A program made the translations under genes and the position numbers. Shown here piece by piece: positions 39,318 through 49,242 of a stretch of DNA of 64,000 bases (position 1 is the first letter of the stretch; every line of letters starts with the position of its first letter). The notes under the pieces are model-generated. The model searched no databases, was not told where the DNA came from, and saw only the letters and a list, made by a program, of their open reading frames with translations. The stretch lies in assembly GCA_010909725.1 (NCBI GenBank), contig JAACMV010000020.1, positions 868,001 to 932,000 of the forward strand, written 5' to 3'. The DNA is from Picochlorum sp. 'celeri' (lineage: Eukaryota; Chlorophyta; Trebouxiophyceae).

Positions 39318-42300
39318 ATGGAGGAATCTGGTTCTGATGTGGGAGGGCTTCAAATAATGAAGCGACGTGGGGACAAGGAGGAGCAGGAGGACAAGCATAC
39401 TTTTCGGGCACCGGAACCTCGCCGGTCTATTCTAGGTGCGTACAGTAGGCATATAATTCATATTATAGTATATATACTAATACATTGTACCCGTATTTCA
39501 GGTTTAGATAAGCTGGCTGCTCAAAAGAGGCGAGAGAAGCAGCAGAAGCAAGGTGTGGCAATATCGTTTAGTGGGTTGGATGAAGAGGAGGACGGGGTTG
39601 GGAAAGAGCAGGGGTTCCGGAGGCGAGAGCATAGTTCGAGGAAGAAGCGAGAGTATGATACGTCTCGAGCGGGGGAGAGGGATGCGGATGAGGACCGGGG
39701 AGCAAGACGGAGGGATGGAGGTGGGTATTCATCCAGTAGATATAAAAGGAGATATGATGATGATAGGAGGCCGTCGTCCTCTTCTTGGCAGGATACTCCT
39801 TCTAGAGGAGGTGAGAGGAGAGAATCAAGGCGGCCGTCTCATTATAGTAGCAGTTGGGACGCCCCATCAGCATCTCATCATGTATCACGGCCTGGATCTC
39901 GACTGCAAAGGAGAGATGTGAGGGATACTGGACGGGTTCGATTTGAAGATGAGGACGGTAGAAATAGGTATCAAGTAGATGACCGTCGTAGAGAGCCTGC
40001 AGTGGATTATGCAGAACTTGAAGCAATAGAAGAGCAGCTTGATCGAGAATGGTACGCTCAGGAGGAAGGAGGGGCTTTGGACCAAAGCCATGATCCGTTC
40101 TTGGGTGATGCTGAGAATGATCCATCGCTTGTGCGGCGGAAAGAGATTGCTCAGAAGAAATTGACTAGGAGGGACGGAAGTCTGATGACACTGGCTCAGA
40201 GCAAACGGGCTTCTGAAATGCAAAAGGACATGAATGCTTGGGAGGAGAATAGACTTCTTACCAGCGGTGTCGTCAACCCTCTTGAGGTGGATCTTGATAT
40301 GACACATGATGGCGATTCCAGAGTTTTGCTGCTCGTTCATGATACAAGACCTCCCTTTTTGGATGGGCGGTTTTTGTTTACAAAGCAAAAGGGCCCTGTC
40401 ATGCCTTTGAAGGATCCGACATCTGATTTGGCTGTTATCGCACGAAATGGGAGTAAAATTGTCAAAGAAATTCGTGAGAAGAAGGACGCAAATAAGAGTA
40501 GGGCTCGATTCTGGGAAGTGGCTGGCTCAAAAATTGGTAAAATCACTGGATTGACAGAGAAAGAGGTGGAGGAAGGGGAAAAAGCGCGAGAAGAATTGAG
40601 AAAAGAAGCCGGGGATGACGTGGTCGATCCCACAGAAGTAAACTCAGATGAGGAAGGGGAAGAAGGCAGAAAGGCGCGGCGGGAAAGATCACAATTCAAA
40701 TCTCATATGAAGAAATCTGAGGCAGTTTCCGAGTTTGCAAAGACAAAGAGCATTTCAGAGCAGAGGAAATATTTACCTGTGTTTAGCGTGCGAGATGAGA
40801 TGATACAAGTTATTAGAGAGAATCAAGTCGTCATTGTTGTTGGTGAAACAGGAAGTGGCAAGACAACTCAAATGACACAATATTTGCATGAGGAAGGATT
40901 TACAAAGGTTGGTCAAGTGGGTTGCACACAGCCACGAAGAGTAGCGGCAATGAGTGTTGCAAAGCGTGTTAGCGATGAAATGGGGGTCGAACTAGGAAAA
41001 GAGGTGGGGTATTCAATTCGTTTTGAGGATGTCACATCTGAAGATACTGTCATCAAGTACATGACTGATGGTGTCTTGTTGAGGGAGACGTTGACAGAAC
41101 CTGACTTGGACAGGTATAGCGCTGTTATCATGGATGAGGCACACGAGCGCTCTCTTAATACGGATGTCCTCTTTGGAATCCTGAAAAAAGTTGTTTCCAG
41201 AAGGCGTGACTTTAGATTGATAGTAACATCTGCAACGCTGGACGCAGATAAATTTTCAAACTTCTTTGGCCGTGCTCCAATTTTCAAGATTCCTGGAAGG
41301 ACGTTCCCTGTCGACGTCATGTTTTCGAAAACTCCCCAAGAGGATTATGTTGAGGCTGCCGTGAAACAAGCAATAGCAGTACATCTCGGGCATCCAGCAG
41401 GAGACATTCTCATTTTCATGACGGGTCAGGAGGAAATCGAAGCTACGTGCTTTGCTTTGCAAGAGAGACTGGAGCACCTGGGAGAGGGCATCAACCCTTT
41501 GCTAATTTTACCAATTTATTCCCAGCTGCCTTCCGATCTCCAGGCAAAAATTTTTGAGCGAGCACCAGAGGGAACCAGAAAGTGCATTGTATCAACCAAT
41601 ATAGCAGAAACATCTCTCACAGTCGATGGAATCATTTACGTGATCGACACAGGATACGTGAAAATGAAAGTGTACAACTCGAAAATTGGAATGGATGCAT
41701 TGACAGTATTCCCCGAGTCACAGGCTGCTGCAAACCAGAGGTCTGGAAGAGCAGGGAGGACCGGACCAGGAACCTGCTGGAGACTGTACACAGAGAGCGC
41801 GTTTGTTCATGAGATGCTTCCGACGACAGTTCCAGAAATACAGCGGACCAACCTCGCCAACGTCGTCTTGCTGCTCAAGAGCCTGAACGTCAAGGACTTG
41901 ATGCAGTTTGACTTCATGGACCCTCCTCCACAAGAAAACATTGCCAACTCCATGTATCAATTGTGGATATTGGGTGCCTTGGACAACACGGGTTCCCTCA
42001 CGAAATTGGGAAGAAAGATGGTTGAATTTCCATTAGATCCACCCCTCGCAAAAATGCTGCTCGTGGGTGAAGAAATGGGTTGCTCTAATGAAGTGCTGAC
42101 CATTGTGTCCATGCTTAGTGTCCCTTCTGTATTTTTCAGACCACCAGACAGAGCTGAAGAGAGTGATGCTGCCCGCGAAAAATTCTTTGTCCCAGAATCT
42201 GACCATCTCACGCTCCTTCACGTGTATCAGCAGTGGAAGACAAACGGATATAGAAGTGATTGGTGCAGCGCACACTTCCTTCAGCCAAAAGGCTTGAAGA

Positions 42301-42848
42301 AGGCAAAAGAGGTCCGTTCGCAACTGTTGGACATCATGGAGCAGCAAAAGATTCGTATCGTGTCGTGTGGAAACGATTGGGATATTATACGAAAGGCAAT
42401 ATGTTCTGCATACTTTCACAATGCAGGCAAGCTCAAGGGCATTGGAGAATATGTCAACTGCCGAACAGGCATCCCATGTCATTTACACCCGACATCCGCA
42501 TTGTACGGTCTAGGATACACTCCAGACTATATAATTTACCACGAGCTCGTGTTTACAACGAAAGAGTACATGCAATGCGTTACTGCAGTGGATCCTGAAT
42601 GGCTTGCTGAACTCGGCCCCGCATTCTTCTCCATCAAAGAGACTGATGCCTCCCGCTTGGACCATGCCTCCCACCTCAAATCCAGGCAAATAGCCATGGA
42701 GCGAGAGATGCAGAGCGTGAAAGAGGAAGAATCCAAGCTAAAGGATATTGAAGAGGAAGCGAAACAGAAACAGCGCGCCAAACAGCGAGCATCCATCGCA
42801 TCCATAGGAGGCCCTCGGCCCACAAAAAAGAGAACATTTGGATTATAA
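39318..42848 (+). CDS. DHX38: PRP16/DHX38 spliceosomal DEAH RNA helicase
   Basis: PRP16 remodels the spliceosome after the first catalytic step. Exons are 39318-39435 and 39502-42848 (1154 aa). The 66-nt intron (GTGCGT...ATTTCAG with TACTAAT) is in frame and stop-free. The N-terminus is rich in Arg, Ser, Asp and Glu. Family-specific stretches include [20 protein letters not shown] and [20 protein letters not shown], which identify PRP16 rather than PRP2 or PRP22. Helicase motifs are intact: [41 protein letters not shown] and [10 protein letters not shown]2 and OB-like C-terminal domains follow. The stop at 42846-42848 lies in an ATTC repeat, 13 nt from a convergent stop. Confidence 0.92.
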   Translation: MEESGSDVGGLQIMKRRGDKEEQEDKHTFRAPEPRRSILGAYSRHIIHIIVYILIHCTRISGLDKLAAQKRREKQQKQGVAISFSGLDEEEDGVGKEQGFRRREHSSRKKREYDTSRAGERDADEDRGARRRDGGGYSSSRYKRRYDDDRRPSSSSWQDTPSRGGERRESRRPSHYSSSWDAPSASHHVSRPGSRLQRRDVRDTGRVRFEDEDGRNRYQVDDRRREPAVDYAELEAIEEQLDREWYAQEEGGALDQSHDPFLGDAENDPSLVRRKEIAQKKLTRRDGSLMTLAQSKRASEMQKDMNAWEENRLLTSGVVNPLEVDLDMTHDGDSRVLLLVHDTRPPFLDGRFLFTKQKGPVMPLKDPTSDLAVIARNGSKIVKEIREKKDANKSRARFWEVAGSKIGKITGLTEKEVEEGEKAREELRKEAGDDVVDPTEVNSDEEGEEGRKARRERSQFKSHMKKSEAVSEFAKTKSISEQRKYLPVFSVRDEMIQVIRENQVVIVVGETGSGKTTQMTQYLHEEGFTKVGQVGCTQPRRVAAMSVAKRVSDEMGVELGKEVGYSIRFEDVTSEDTVIKYMTDGVLLRETLTEPDLDRYSAVIMDEAHERSLNTDVLFGILKKVVSRRRDFRLIVTSATLDADKFSNFFGRAPIFKIPGRTFPVDVMFSKTPQEDYVEAAVKQAIAVHLGHPAGDILIFMTGQEEIEATCFALQERLEHLGEGINPLLILPIYSQLPSDLQAKIFERAPEGTRKCIVSTNIAETSLTVDGIIYVIDTGYVKMKVYNSKIGMDALTVFPESQAAANQRSGRAGRTGPGTCWRLYTESAFVHEMLPTTVPEIQRTNLANVVLLLKSLNVKDLMQFDFMDPPPQENIANSMYQLWILGALDNTGSLTKLGRKMVEFPLDPPLAKMLLVGEEMGCSNEVLTIVSMLSVPSVFFRPPDRAEESDAAREKFFVPESDHLTLLHVYQQWKTNGYRSDWCSAHFLQPKGLKKAKEVRSQLLDIMEQQKIRIVSCGNDWDIIRKAICSAYFHNAGKLKGIGEYVNCRTGIPCHLHPTSALYGLGYTPDYIIYHELVFTTKEYMQCVTAVDPEWLAELGPAFFSIKETDASRLDHASHLKSRQIAMEREMQSVKEEESKLKDIEEEAKQKQRAKQRASIASIGGPRPTKKRTFGL

Positions 42849-42867
42849 TTCATTCATTCATTCATTC
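42848..42867. repeat. (ATTC)5 repeat between convergent stops
   Basis: Five ATTC units run from 42848 to 42867 and contain the TGA stop of the minus-strand gene (complement 42862-42864) and the last base of the PRP16 stop. Confidence 0.85.
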
Positions 42868-43857
42868 TGCTTCATCTGTAGCATGGCGAACCCTCCGTCC
42901 AGGCTCCTGTCCCGCACCATCATCAATTTTCTTTTCCAAATCCATAAAATTGCCACCACCTTTATTCGCAAACAACCGCCGGATATTATACACTGACAAC
43001 TCTTTTAAAGACCCAACTGTCAAATCAGCCCCTCGCAGCTGATGCGCAGAGCATCTACCAATCACCCCCACCGCCCTCATCGAACAATTATGCGCCGCAA
43101 CAATAGAATTCTGAGACGTACAAAATACGACGCACTGCTCAGGAGCCCGCCCAAGTTTCAAGGCAGCAGCCAAATACTGCAATGATGTCGTCTCCATATC
43201 ATCTTCCCCCGTAACCAGCGCATCAAAGTACCCCACCACGCCCTCCCCCAGCAACCCAGTCACAGCTTTTCTACTCATAGATGACACCAATGCAGAAGGA
43301 ATCTTAAACTCCTGCGTCGTCACCTCCACCCATCCAACAGTGTCATCATACACAAGGTTATCCCCCACCCCATCTGTATCCTCTATTGCCTCATACACCT
43401 CAAATGCCAACGCCCGTGCCACCTTGATATCATCCGTCCAACGAAGAACCTCCAGTATCGCCCTCTCAGCCATCATGCCACTCACCCGATCCCAAACAGC
43501 GTCAGATGGATGAGGCAATCCACGTCGTCTGGCCACATTCAACCACGCCCCCTTTGTCCACACACCAACATCCATGAGAGCATCCAAATCGTAAAGTAAC
43601 CCAAATGCCTGATCCGGATGCATAGAAAACCTCATCCTATCAGCACCACGGACTTTTAAAGACTCGTTCATGGTATCGACATCCAGTCTCGTCCGTTCCC
43701 CTGTTCTCGTAAAGACTGTGAATCCCTCTCCATACTCGGAACCAGCATTATTAGGGGAAGAAGAATGGTTTCGGGATGATGCGTGGGCTGTACAGGATCT
43801 CAAAGGCACCCTGAGGCAATTCCAAGGCCTGGGAAGAATGGAACCAACACGAACCAT
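42862..43857 (-). CDS. HAD-like protein, PyrP2-related, degenerate active site
   Basis: A 331-residue single exon resembles plant plastid HAD-like proteins of the PyrP2/At4g11570 type (pyrimidine phosphate phosphatase in riboflavin synthesis). Residues 1-40 are Arg/Ser-rich, a possible transit peptide. The nucleophile motif FGLLYDLDALMD keeps DxD, followed by GAWLNVARRRGLP and AERAILEVLRWTDD. ALVSSMSR is motif II. However, motif III has no clear lysine (VTGEDDMETTSLQYLAAAL) and motif IV has QCVVFCTSQNSIVAAH in place of the acidic pair. These changes may make it a pseudoenzyme, as several plant members look. Function is therefore uncertain. Confidence 0.65.
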   Translation of the reverse strand: MVRVGSILPRPWNCLRVPLRSCTAHASSRNHSSSPNNAGSEYGEGFTVFTRTGERTRLDVDTMNESLKVRGADRMRFSMHPDQAFGLLYDLDALMDVGVWTKGAWLNVARRRGLPHPSDAVWDRVSGMMAERAILEVLRWTDDIKVARALAFEVYEAIEDTDGVGDNLVYDDTVGWVEVTTQEFKIPSALVSSMSRKAVTGLLGEGVVGYFDALVTGEDDMETTSLQYLAAALKLGRAPEQCVVFCTSQNSIVAAHNCSMRAVGVIGRCSAHQLRGADLTVGSLKELSVYNIRRLFANKGGGNFMDLEKKIDDGAGQEPGRRVRHATDEAE

Positions 43858-43978
43858 TGCTGCAGATGCACGCTCAGAGACACATTATGAGTGTTTTATG
43901 TTGATAATTGTTAGAATCAATCGAAATAATCCTCGAATATTCAGGAAGTAATTGCAAATCTCTAGGTAGTACCATTGT

Positions 43979-44006
43979 ACCCCATTTAAATGGGGTGAAA
44001 ATTTTC
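43979..44006. repeat. Palindromes upstream of the HAD-like gene / downstream of isochorismatase
   Basis: ACCCCATTTAAATGGGGT (43979-43996) is a perfect 18-nt palindrome and is directly followed by GAAAATTTTC (43997-44006), also palindromic. It lies 122 nt upstream of the HAD start and 55 nt beyond the isochorismatase stop. Confidence 0.8.
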
Positions 44007-44061
44007 AATGAAAATTTTTCATGCATATGCACATGGAGAGTACGACACATGTACACCAACA

Positions 44062-44862
44062 TTACATGGGAGGCAATTGCTCTGGTCGATCACCCTTGAC
44101 AATCTTACTCACTGCTTTGAATGACGGGTGACTGGTATTCACCATCATCTGGAACAGCGTCATCTCTGATGACGCAATATGAATGTGACCATGCTGCTGC
44201 GCTAATCGATGCAGGGCAGCAGACCTATCCCCAACTCTCTGCGACGACACCCCATCAACAAGAATATGAACATGGTATCCCATCTCCACAAGATCAATCG
44301 CCGTCTGGAGAATACAGACATGGGTTTCCACACCAAGCAAGAGAATGTTCTTCACATGGCTCAATTCACTCCCCAAAGGACCCTTGACATCTGGAACCAT
44401 CATGCTGAAATCTGTCTTTGCAACAATATTCGTGTACGGTGATGATGCCTCGCTGCTCTGCAAAACCTCTGTAACTTCAGATACAGTGGACCCTAATGCC
44501 TTGGGATATTGCTCTGTAATGACCACTGGCAGCCCCAACTCATGCGCAGCCATTGTCATGCGTCGAGCCACATCCACAACCGCAGGAAATCCATGAATGA
44601 CTGTTCTGAATCGCTCCTGTACATCGCAGATGAATAGTGCTGTGTTTTCTGTGGATAATCTCCCAAGAGGTGGAGAATCCAATGTTCTACTATTCCCCGC
44701 TCCCATCGCTGTTCTAATGGTAGAGTACAAGCTCTTGAATTCTTTTCTATAAGAAAAGTCAGATATATCGCTGTTATAACGAGGATAGTGAGTAGACAAC
44801 TGTCTCCTGCTCGTTCCAGTGACCAATAGGAGTGCTCGTCTCCCCAGTAGATATCGTTGCAT
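44062..44862 (-). CDS. Isochorismatase-like hydrolase (ISOC1/2 type), likely mitochondrial
   Basis: Cysteine hydrolase of the isochorismatase family. The 266-residue single-exon protein has an Arg/Ser-rich, non-acidic N-terminus (MQRYLLGRRALLLV...) that fits a mitochondrial presequence, then the fold from about residue 70. The catalytic triad is visible: CDVQERF (Asp), VAKTDFSM (Lys) and LGVETHVCILQT (Cys). Residues TEQYPKALG match ISOC1/2. The substrate of this branch is not known, so no pathway is assigned. Confidence 0.85.
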   Translation of the reverse strand: MQRYLLGRRALLLVTGTSRRQLSTHYPRYNSDISDFSYRKEFKSLYSTIRTAMGAGNSRTLDSPPLGRLSTENTALFICDVQERFRTVIHGFPAVVDVARRMTMAAHELGLPVVITEQYPKALGSTVSEVTEVLQSSEASSPYTNIVAKTDFSMMVPDVKGPLGSELSHVKNILLLGVETHVCILQTAIDLVEMGYHVHILVDGVSSQRVGDRSAALHRLAQQHGHIHIASSEMTLFQMMVNTSHPSFKAVSKIVKGDRPEQLPPM

Positions 44863-45318
44863 AGACTCAATTGTCTGCGATGGTATTTGGATTTCAAATT
44901 CTTCGATATGCCGATGATATTACTATTATTCTGAACAGCATTACCAGGATCTCTTCAAGCGTTGCAGAATTCGAATGCAATTTTATATTGTAATCAAGGA
45001 AGGCATATTCCTTGAATACGAATATAATAAGAATCGGTTCCTTTTTTTTTCGTTGTTGGGATTTGAATCTCTTCGTTGACCAAGATCCAGTTATATCAGA
45101 GCATCTCCGGTCGGAATGATGTTGCGAATATATCTATTTTACATCCAAAACCATGATTGAATGAATTATTCACAAAAGCAACAACAATTGTGCGAATAGG
45201 ATTGATAGACGCGATGAGACGTGTCAGAACTCTTGGGAATCGTCACGTGTTTATTCAGTTGCGCTGAGATTGTCGATTTTCTCATCTCATTTGTATCTCG
45301 ATTTGTATCAATTGCACT
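44863..45318. promoter_or_regulatory. Divergent intergenic region with G-box
   Basis: About 455 nt between the isochorismatase and SLC13 starts. A CACGTG core lies at 45244-45249, about 70 nt before the SLC13 ATG, the kind of site bound by bZIP or bHLH factors. A run of about ten T (45040-45050) lies upstream. No RNA gene was seen. Confidence 0.4.
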
Positions 45319-48165
45319 ATGGTTTTATCTGCGGTGAAGGAGAAGGTGGACAAGATACGGCATAGCGAACGGGTCTATGTGTGCTTTGTTCTGGCGACGA
45401 CGGCACTGGCGATTGTTCTGATGGTGGTCCCTTCCTTGTTGATGGCTGATGCTGTCAAAGATCAGAGTGTGCCTGAAGGGGATGGGGGAGGGACTGACGA
45501 GGACCAAGCGGCGCTGGATACCACGTTTTCTGATCTGGATGGCAAAGGGTGGCTGTCTCTGGTGTTGATCTTCATGGGCTTTTTTCTCATGATTTTCGAT
45601 GTCGTTGGCGCTGATTTCGCTATGAATTTGGTTCTTTTGCTCATGGTTGTGTTTAAAATTCTTCCATTACAGCTTGCCATCAGTGGGTATGCAAATTCTG
45701 GCCTGCTGACTGTGGTGGTTCTCTTTGTGGTGGCACAGGGTTTTACAGCGACAGGTGGGGCAGATTATTTCATCACCAAGCTTCTTGGAAATCCGAATGA
45801 TGTCATGCTGGCGCAAGTAAGGATGTGCTTGATTGCTGCGACGATTTCGTCGTTTATTAATGACACGCCTGTGTTTTTAATCATGCTTCCTATCGTCATG
45901 ACATGGGCATCCAAGGCAGAGCTTAATATACGCCAGTTGCTGATACCGTTGTCGTATTGCTGTTTGCTTGGAGGGTTGAATACATCGATAGGAACGAGTA
46001 CAAATCTTGTCGTGACTGGTCAGTTTACTGAAAAGGTGTTGAATCCCCTCAGTCCATACTACCAGCCAGGGTTGTCCAAGATTCCCTTGTTTGGTGTCAC
46101 GCCCTATGGGTTGCCTAACGTTATATGGGGTGTGATTTACATATTATATGCCTCCCCTTTTCTGCTGACAGGAGGAGCTGGAATGAGAACCTTCCAACGA
46201 GTGGGTCAAGCGCTTTTGAGGAGGAACAGGCCCTTGTCATCTGATGAAGGGAATGGCATGGAGCAGGCCAATGGGTTTGATTCAAGCGATTTTTTCATCG
46301 GCCTCATGATAAAACCATCGTCTCCATCAATTGGCATGACGATTGAGAATGCGGGGTTGAGGCATCTGGAAGGGGTGTACCTTGCATCTGTCAGAAGGAG
46401 TGGCAAGGTGGTGCATGCTGTTGGGTCTGAATTCATACTTGCCTCTGGAGACATCTTGTATTTTTCTGGGGTGCCTGACGGTATTGAAGAAATTGCCGAA
46501 AAGCATCATTTGATTCCATACACAGACTCTATCGATGTTTTAGATGTACATGATGTTGCTAACTTGTCCGCAGCATTCGGGACTGAGACTATATCTGTAC
46601 CCAGAGAGGATTCTGTCATTGACGTCCCAGTATCTCCCAAGGAATCGCCGTTGGAGTTGGTACAGGCGACCATTAAAAAGAATGCTGCAATTGATGGTCA
46701 GAATATTCGAGATTGTATGTTTCGACGAACATTTCATGCTGCTGTGGTGTCTATTAAAAGGAAAGGGCTGCCATTGGCATGGACTGGGCCAACCATTGGG
46801 GATGAGGTGTTGCGTTCTGGGGACGAGTTGCTGCTGGATGTGAGGCCGCAGTTTTGGACCTCTGCAGAAGTCAATGCGAATTTTACCGGCATATCAAAGA
46901 GTGGACAGGTGAAATCGAATAATGAATTCATGGTTTACATGCAAGTGACGGGCACGCTTGCTGGAACAAGTGTCCACAAGGCTGGATTGCGAAAATTGCC
47001 CAATGCATTCCTGGTGGCTATTGAGAGAGGGCCTACCACTCTTCATGCAGTAGACCCAAAAGAAATTCTAGAAGATGGTGACATTCTTTGCTTTGCAGGG
47101 GACGCATCCTCCGTGAAATTCATTCGCAATACGCCTGGTTTGGTTCCATTGGCAGAGGAGCATGCATCGCGGTTGGAAGATGTCAAGCATGTGGAGAGGC
47201 GTCTTGTCCAAGCTGTTGTTGCTCGAGGTTCCCCGCTTATAGGTAAGACACCAAAGGACATCAAGTTTAGACAACACTTTAACGCAGCAGTGATTGCGGT
47301 CGCAAGAAAGGGAGAGAGGGTCAAAGCAAAGCCAGGGGAAATTGAACTGCAAGCATCAGACATTCTCCTGCTTGACTGTGGTCCAGCCTTTGCATCCAAG
47401 CACAAGGACAGCAAATATTTCTCAGTAATTTTAGAAATGGAGAATACCAATCCGCCGAGATATCTTCATACGGGAATCTGCGTCGTGCTTATCGTGGCTG
47501 CATTTGTCCTATATGCTGTCAATGTGCTTGATATTCTAGTTGGTGCAGGCATTGCCGCAGCCACAATGCTTGTGACAGGGTGCTTATCACCTGCGCAGGC
47601 TCGACATGCAATCAAATGGGATATTTATATGATGATTGCGGGCTCTTTTGGTGTTTCTGCTGGACTAGAGGTATCGGGAGGCGCCGCAGCCATTGCCAAC
47701 CTCATCATCTCCATTGGCAAGAATGCTGGTGGGAAGGGATTCATCATCGGTGCAGTCTATGTGGCGACCGTTGTCCTGTCTCAAATAATATCAAACAATT
47801 CGGCAGCAGCCTTGGTCTTTCCAATCGCTGCCACAATATCCCTGAACATGGATATTGACATTTACATCCTGAGTTATGCAGTCATGCTGGGGGCCTCGGC
47901 AGTCTTCATGTCAAGCTTTGGATACCAAACAAATTTACTCGCATTGGCAGCCGGCGGACACTCCTCGAGAGACTTTCTGAAATTTGGAACGCCACTCCAG
48001 TTTGTCCTTGCTGTCGTATCCATCGCAACACTGATTGCAGGTTCCTCCAACTGGCCCTATGTATGGCTTGCAACAGGCATTGTTGGTGTAGTCACCCTGT
48101 CTATTCCTCAAGTTGTCGACATTATTTTCCGAATGCGCCAAAAAAGCACTGATAAAGAATTCTAG
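45319..48165 (+). CDS. SLC13/DASS-type anion transporter with four RCK_C domains (SAC1-like)
   Basis: The 948-residue single-exon membrane protein has the architecture of algal SAC1/SLT-type transporters linked to sulfate. Two DASS hairpin signatures are visible: SSFINDTPVF with YCCLLGGLNTSIGTSTNLVV in the first half, and SQIISNNSAAALVFP with SSFGYQTNLLALAAG in the second. Between them lie four TrkA_C/RCK_C-like domains at about residues 310-390, 450-525, 535-610 and 630-700, each ending with a GD(I/E)L strand. A negatively charged GGGTDED loop follows the first helix. Two RCK_C domains are usual, so four is rich. The transported ion is inferred. Single exon. Confidence 0.85.
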   Translation: MVLSAVKEKVDKIRHSERVYVCFVLATTALAIVLMVVPSLLMADAVKDQSVPEGDGGGTDEDQAALDTTFSDLDGKGWLSLVLIFMGFFLMIFDVVGADFAMNLVLLLMVVFKILPLQLAISGYANSGLLTVVVLFVVAQGFTATGGADYFITKLLGNPNDVMLAQVRMCLIAATISSFINDTPVFLIMLPIVMTWASKAELNIRQLLIPLSYCCLLGGLNTSIGTSTNLVVTGQFTEKVLNPLSPYYQPGLSKIPLFGVTPYGLPNVIWGVIYILYASPFLLTGGAGMRTFQRVGQALLRRNRPLSSDEGNGMEQANGFDSSDFFIGLMIKPSSPSIGMTIENAGLRHLEGVYLASVRRSGKVVHAVGSEFILASGDILYFSGVPDGIEEIAEKHHLIPYTDSIDVLDVHDVANLSAAFGTETISVPREDSVIDVPVSPKESPLELVQATIKKNAAIDGQNIRDCMFRRTFHAAVVSIKRKGLPLAWTGPTIGDEVLRSGDELLLDVRPQFWTSAEVNANFTGISKSGQVKSNNEFMVYMQVTGTLAGTSVHKAGLRKLPNAFLVAIERGPTTLHAVDPKEILEDGDILCFAGDASSVKFIRNTPGLVPLAEEHASRLEDVKHVERRLVQAVVARGSPLIGKTPKDIKFRQHFNAAVIAVARKGERVKAKPGEIELQASDILLLDCGPAFASKHKDSKYFSVILEMENTNPPRYLHTGICVVLIVAAFVLYAVNVLDILVGAGIAAATMLVTGCLSPAQARHAIKWDIYMMIAGSFGVSAGLEVSGGAAAIANLIISIGKNAGGKGFIIGAVYVATVVLSQIISNNSAAALVFPIAATISLNMDIDIYILSYAVMLGASAVFMSSFGYQTNLLALAAGGHSSRDFLKFGTPLQFVLAVVSIATLIAGSSNWPYVWLATGIVGVVTLSIPQVVDIIFRMRQKSTDKEF

Positions 48166-48729
48166 GCCATACGAGTTTATGTTTGTACCTATGACGATAT
48201 AAATATGTATCGATTGTTGCTATTTTCAAGTACCCATCTGTATCAAAGAGCTGCCAGTACCATGCCTCATGAGGCATTCTCAATTTCTTATTAAGCACAC
48301 ATCTGTGCAATGGATAAATGTCGTCACAAGCAACCTTATCGCGTATTCTGAAATTATGTTATCACATACAGTTACGATAAAGTGAACGAGGTGCGTCATA
48401 TGGCCACAGTGGCCTCTTGCGATATCCTTTGGACGGGGTGGTTGACGAGACGGGCACGTCATATTCCCGCACAGCGCGGTATATGAGACGCTTCTTCTAC
48501 AATGTGCGAGTATATCGATATGTAAATTATATATCACGTCAAATCCGCGCCTGGAATGGCCTAGAGCCTCCAAGGTAGAGGTGTCGGAGAGGTGTCGGAG
48601 TGATGACGTGTCACCACCCATGTCAATGGTTCACATTGTTTCATCAACGTATACAACTTACAACGCCATGCTTACGGTGTGCTGCAGAGGAATCTCATTA
48701 CAATACGAAAGAATAACTTACAATTATTC
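48166..48729. other. Intergenic segment with an 11-bp tandem repeat and bZIP-like motif
   Basis: About 560 nt without a convincing gene; a minus-strand ORF at 48280-48621 is unsupported. At 48578-48599 GAGGTGTCGGA occurs twice in tandem. Immediately after it, TGATGACGTG with TCACC (48601-48615) contains TGACGTG, a bZIP-type core. Confidence 0.4.
48578..48599. repeat. 11-bp tandem repeat (2 copies)
   Basis: GAGGTGTCGGA occurs at 48578-48588 and 48589-48599 without mismatch. Confidence 0.85.
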
Positions 48730-49209
48730 ATGTCAGTGATTGACAAAGATCGTTATACGAGTACCATAGAAATCGACGAACACCACAATAATACCAACAG
48801 ACTTGCCAGAAACCCTGTGGTGAAATTGGCAAGCTTGGGTAAATGTGCTTTAAGAAATAGATGTAGGATAGTAAAGCCCAAAGTATCAGATAGTATGAAT
48901 ACGCCTAGTTCTCCGCGAGGAGTGCCCAAGGGACCAAATTTGAATAGGGTGTCGTCTCACAGCCAGCCAGCATCACCATCCTCTCCTTCAGCTAGATTAT
49001 TCGAGAGGATATCTGCGAGTTTGAAGGAACATGGAGACGATGAGGAAAAGGATGGAGTCCATTACTGTGATATTGTGGACGGATCTGCATTTAATCAAAG
49101 ACCAGATTGCCTGGACATGGATTGCTGGAGGCATGGAAATTTTTCACCGTCAGATCCAGCCAAGTCCATGAAGGCCTTGGATGGTGCCAAGAATTCCGTA
49201 GAGAAATGA
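48730..49209 (+). CDS. Ser/Pro-rich hydrophilic protein, unknown
   Basis: A 159-residue ORF starts at ATG 48730; the frame extends upstream without a further ATG. The middle is rich in Ser and Pro (SSPRGVPKGPN and SQPASPSSPSARLF), as in phosphorylated disordered regions. The C-terminus is acidic with two Cys near DCLDMDCWRHG. No family is recognisable. A short intron cannot be ruled out near 48840-48870 (GTAAAT...GATGTAG). Coding status is uncertain but composition is protein-like. Confidence 0.4.
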   Translation: MSVIDKDRYTSTIEIDEHHNNTNRLARNPVVKLASLGKCALRNRCRIVKPKVSDSMNTPSSPRGVPKGPNLNRVSSHSQPASPSSPSARLFERISASLKEHGDDEEKDGVHYCDIVDGSAFNQRPDCLDMDCWRHGNFSPSDPAKSMKALDGAKNSVEK

Positions 49210-49242
49210 TATCGTTTTAAATGTGTAATAGAATAAATAATG

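Noticed and set aside
48280..48621. Minus-strand ORF of 113 codons
   Set aside because: Composition is not protein-like, and it overlaps the tandem repeat and bZIP-like motif.
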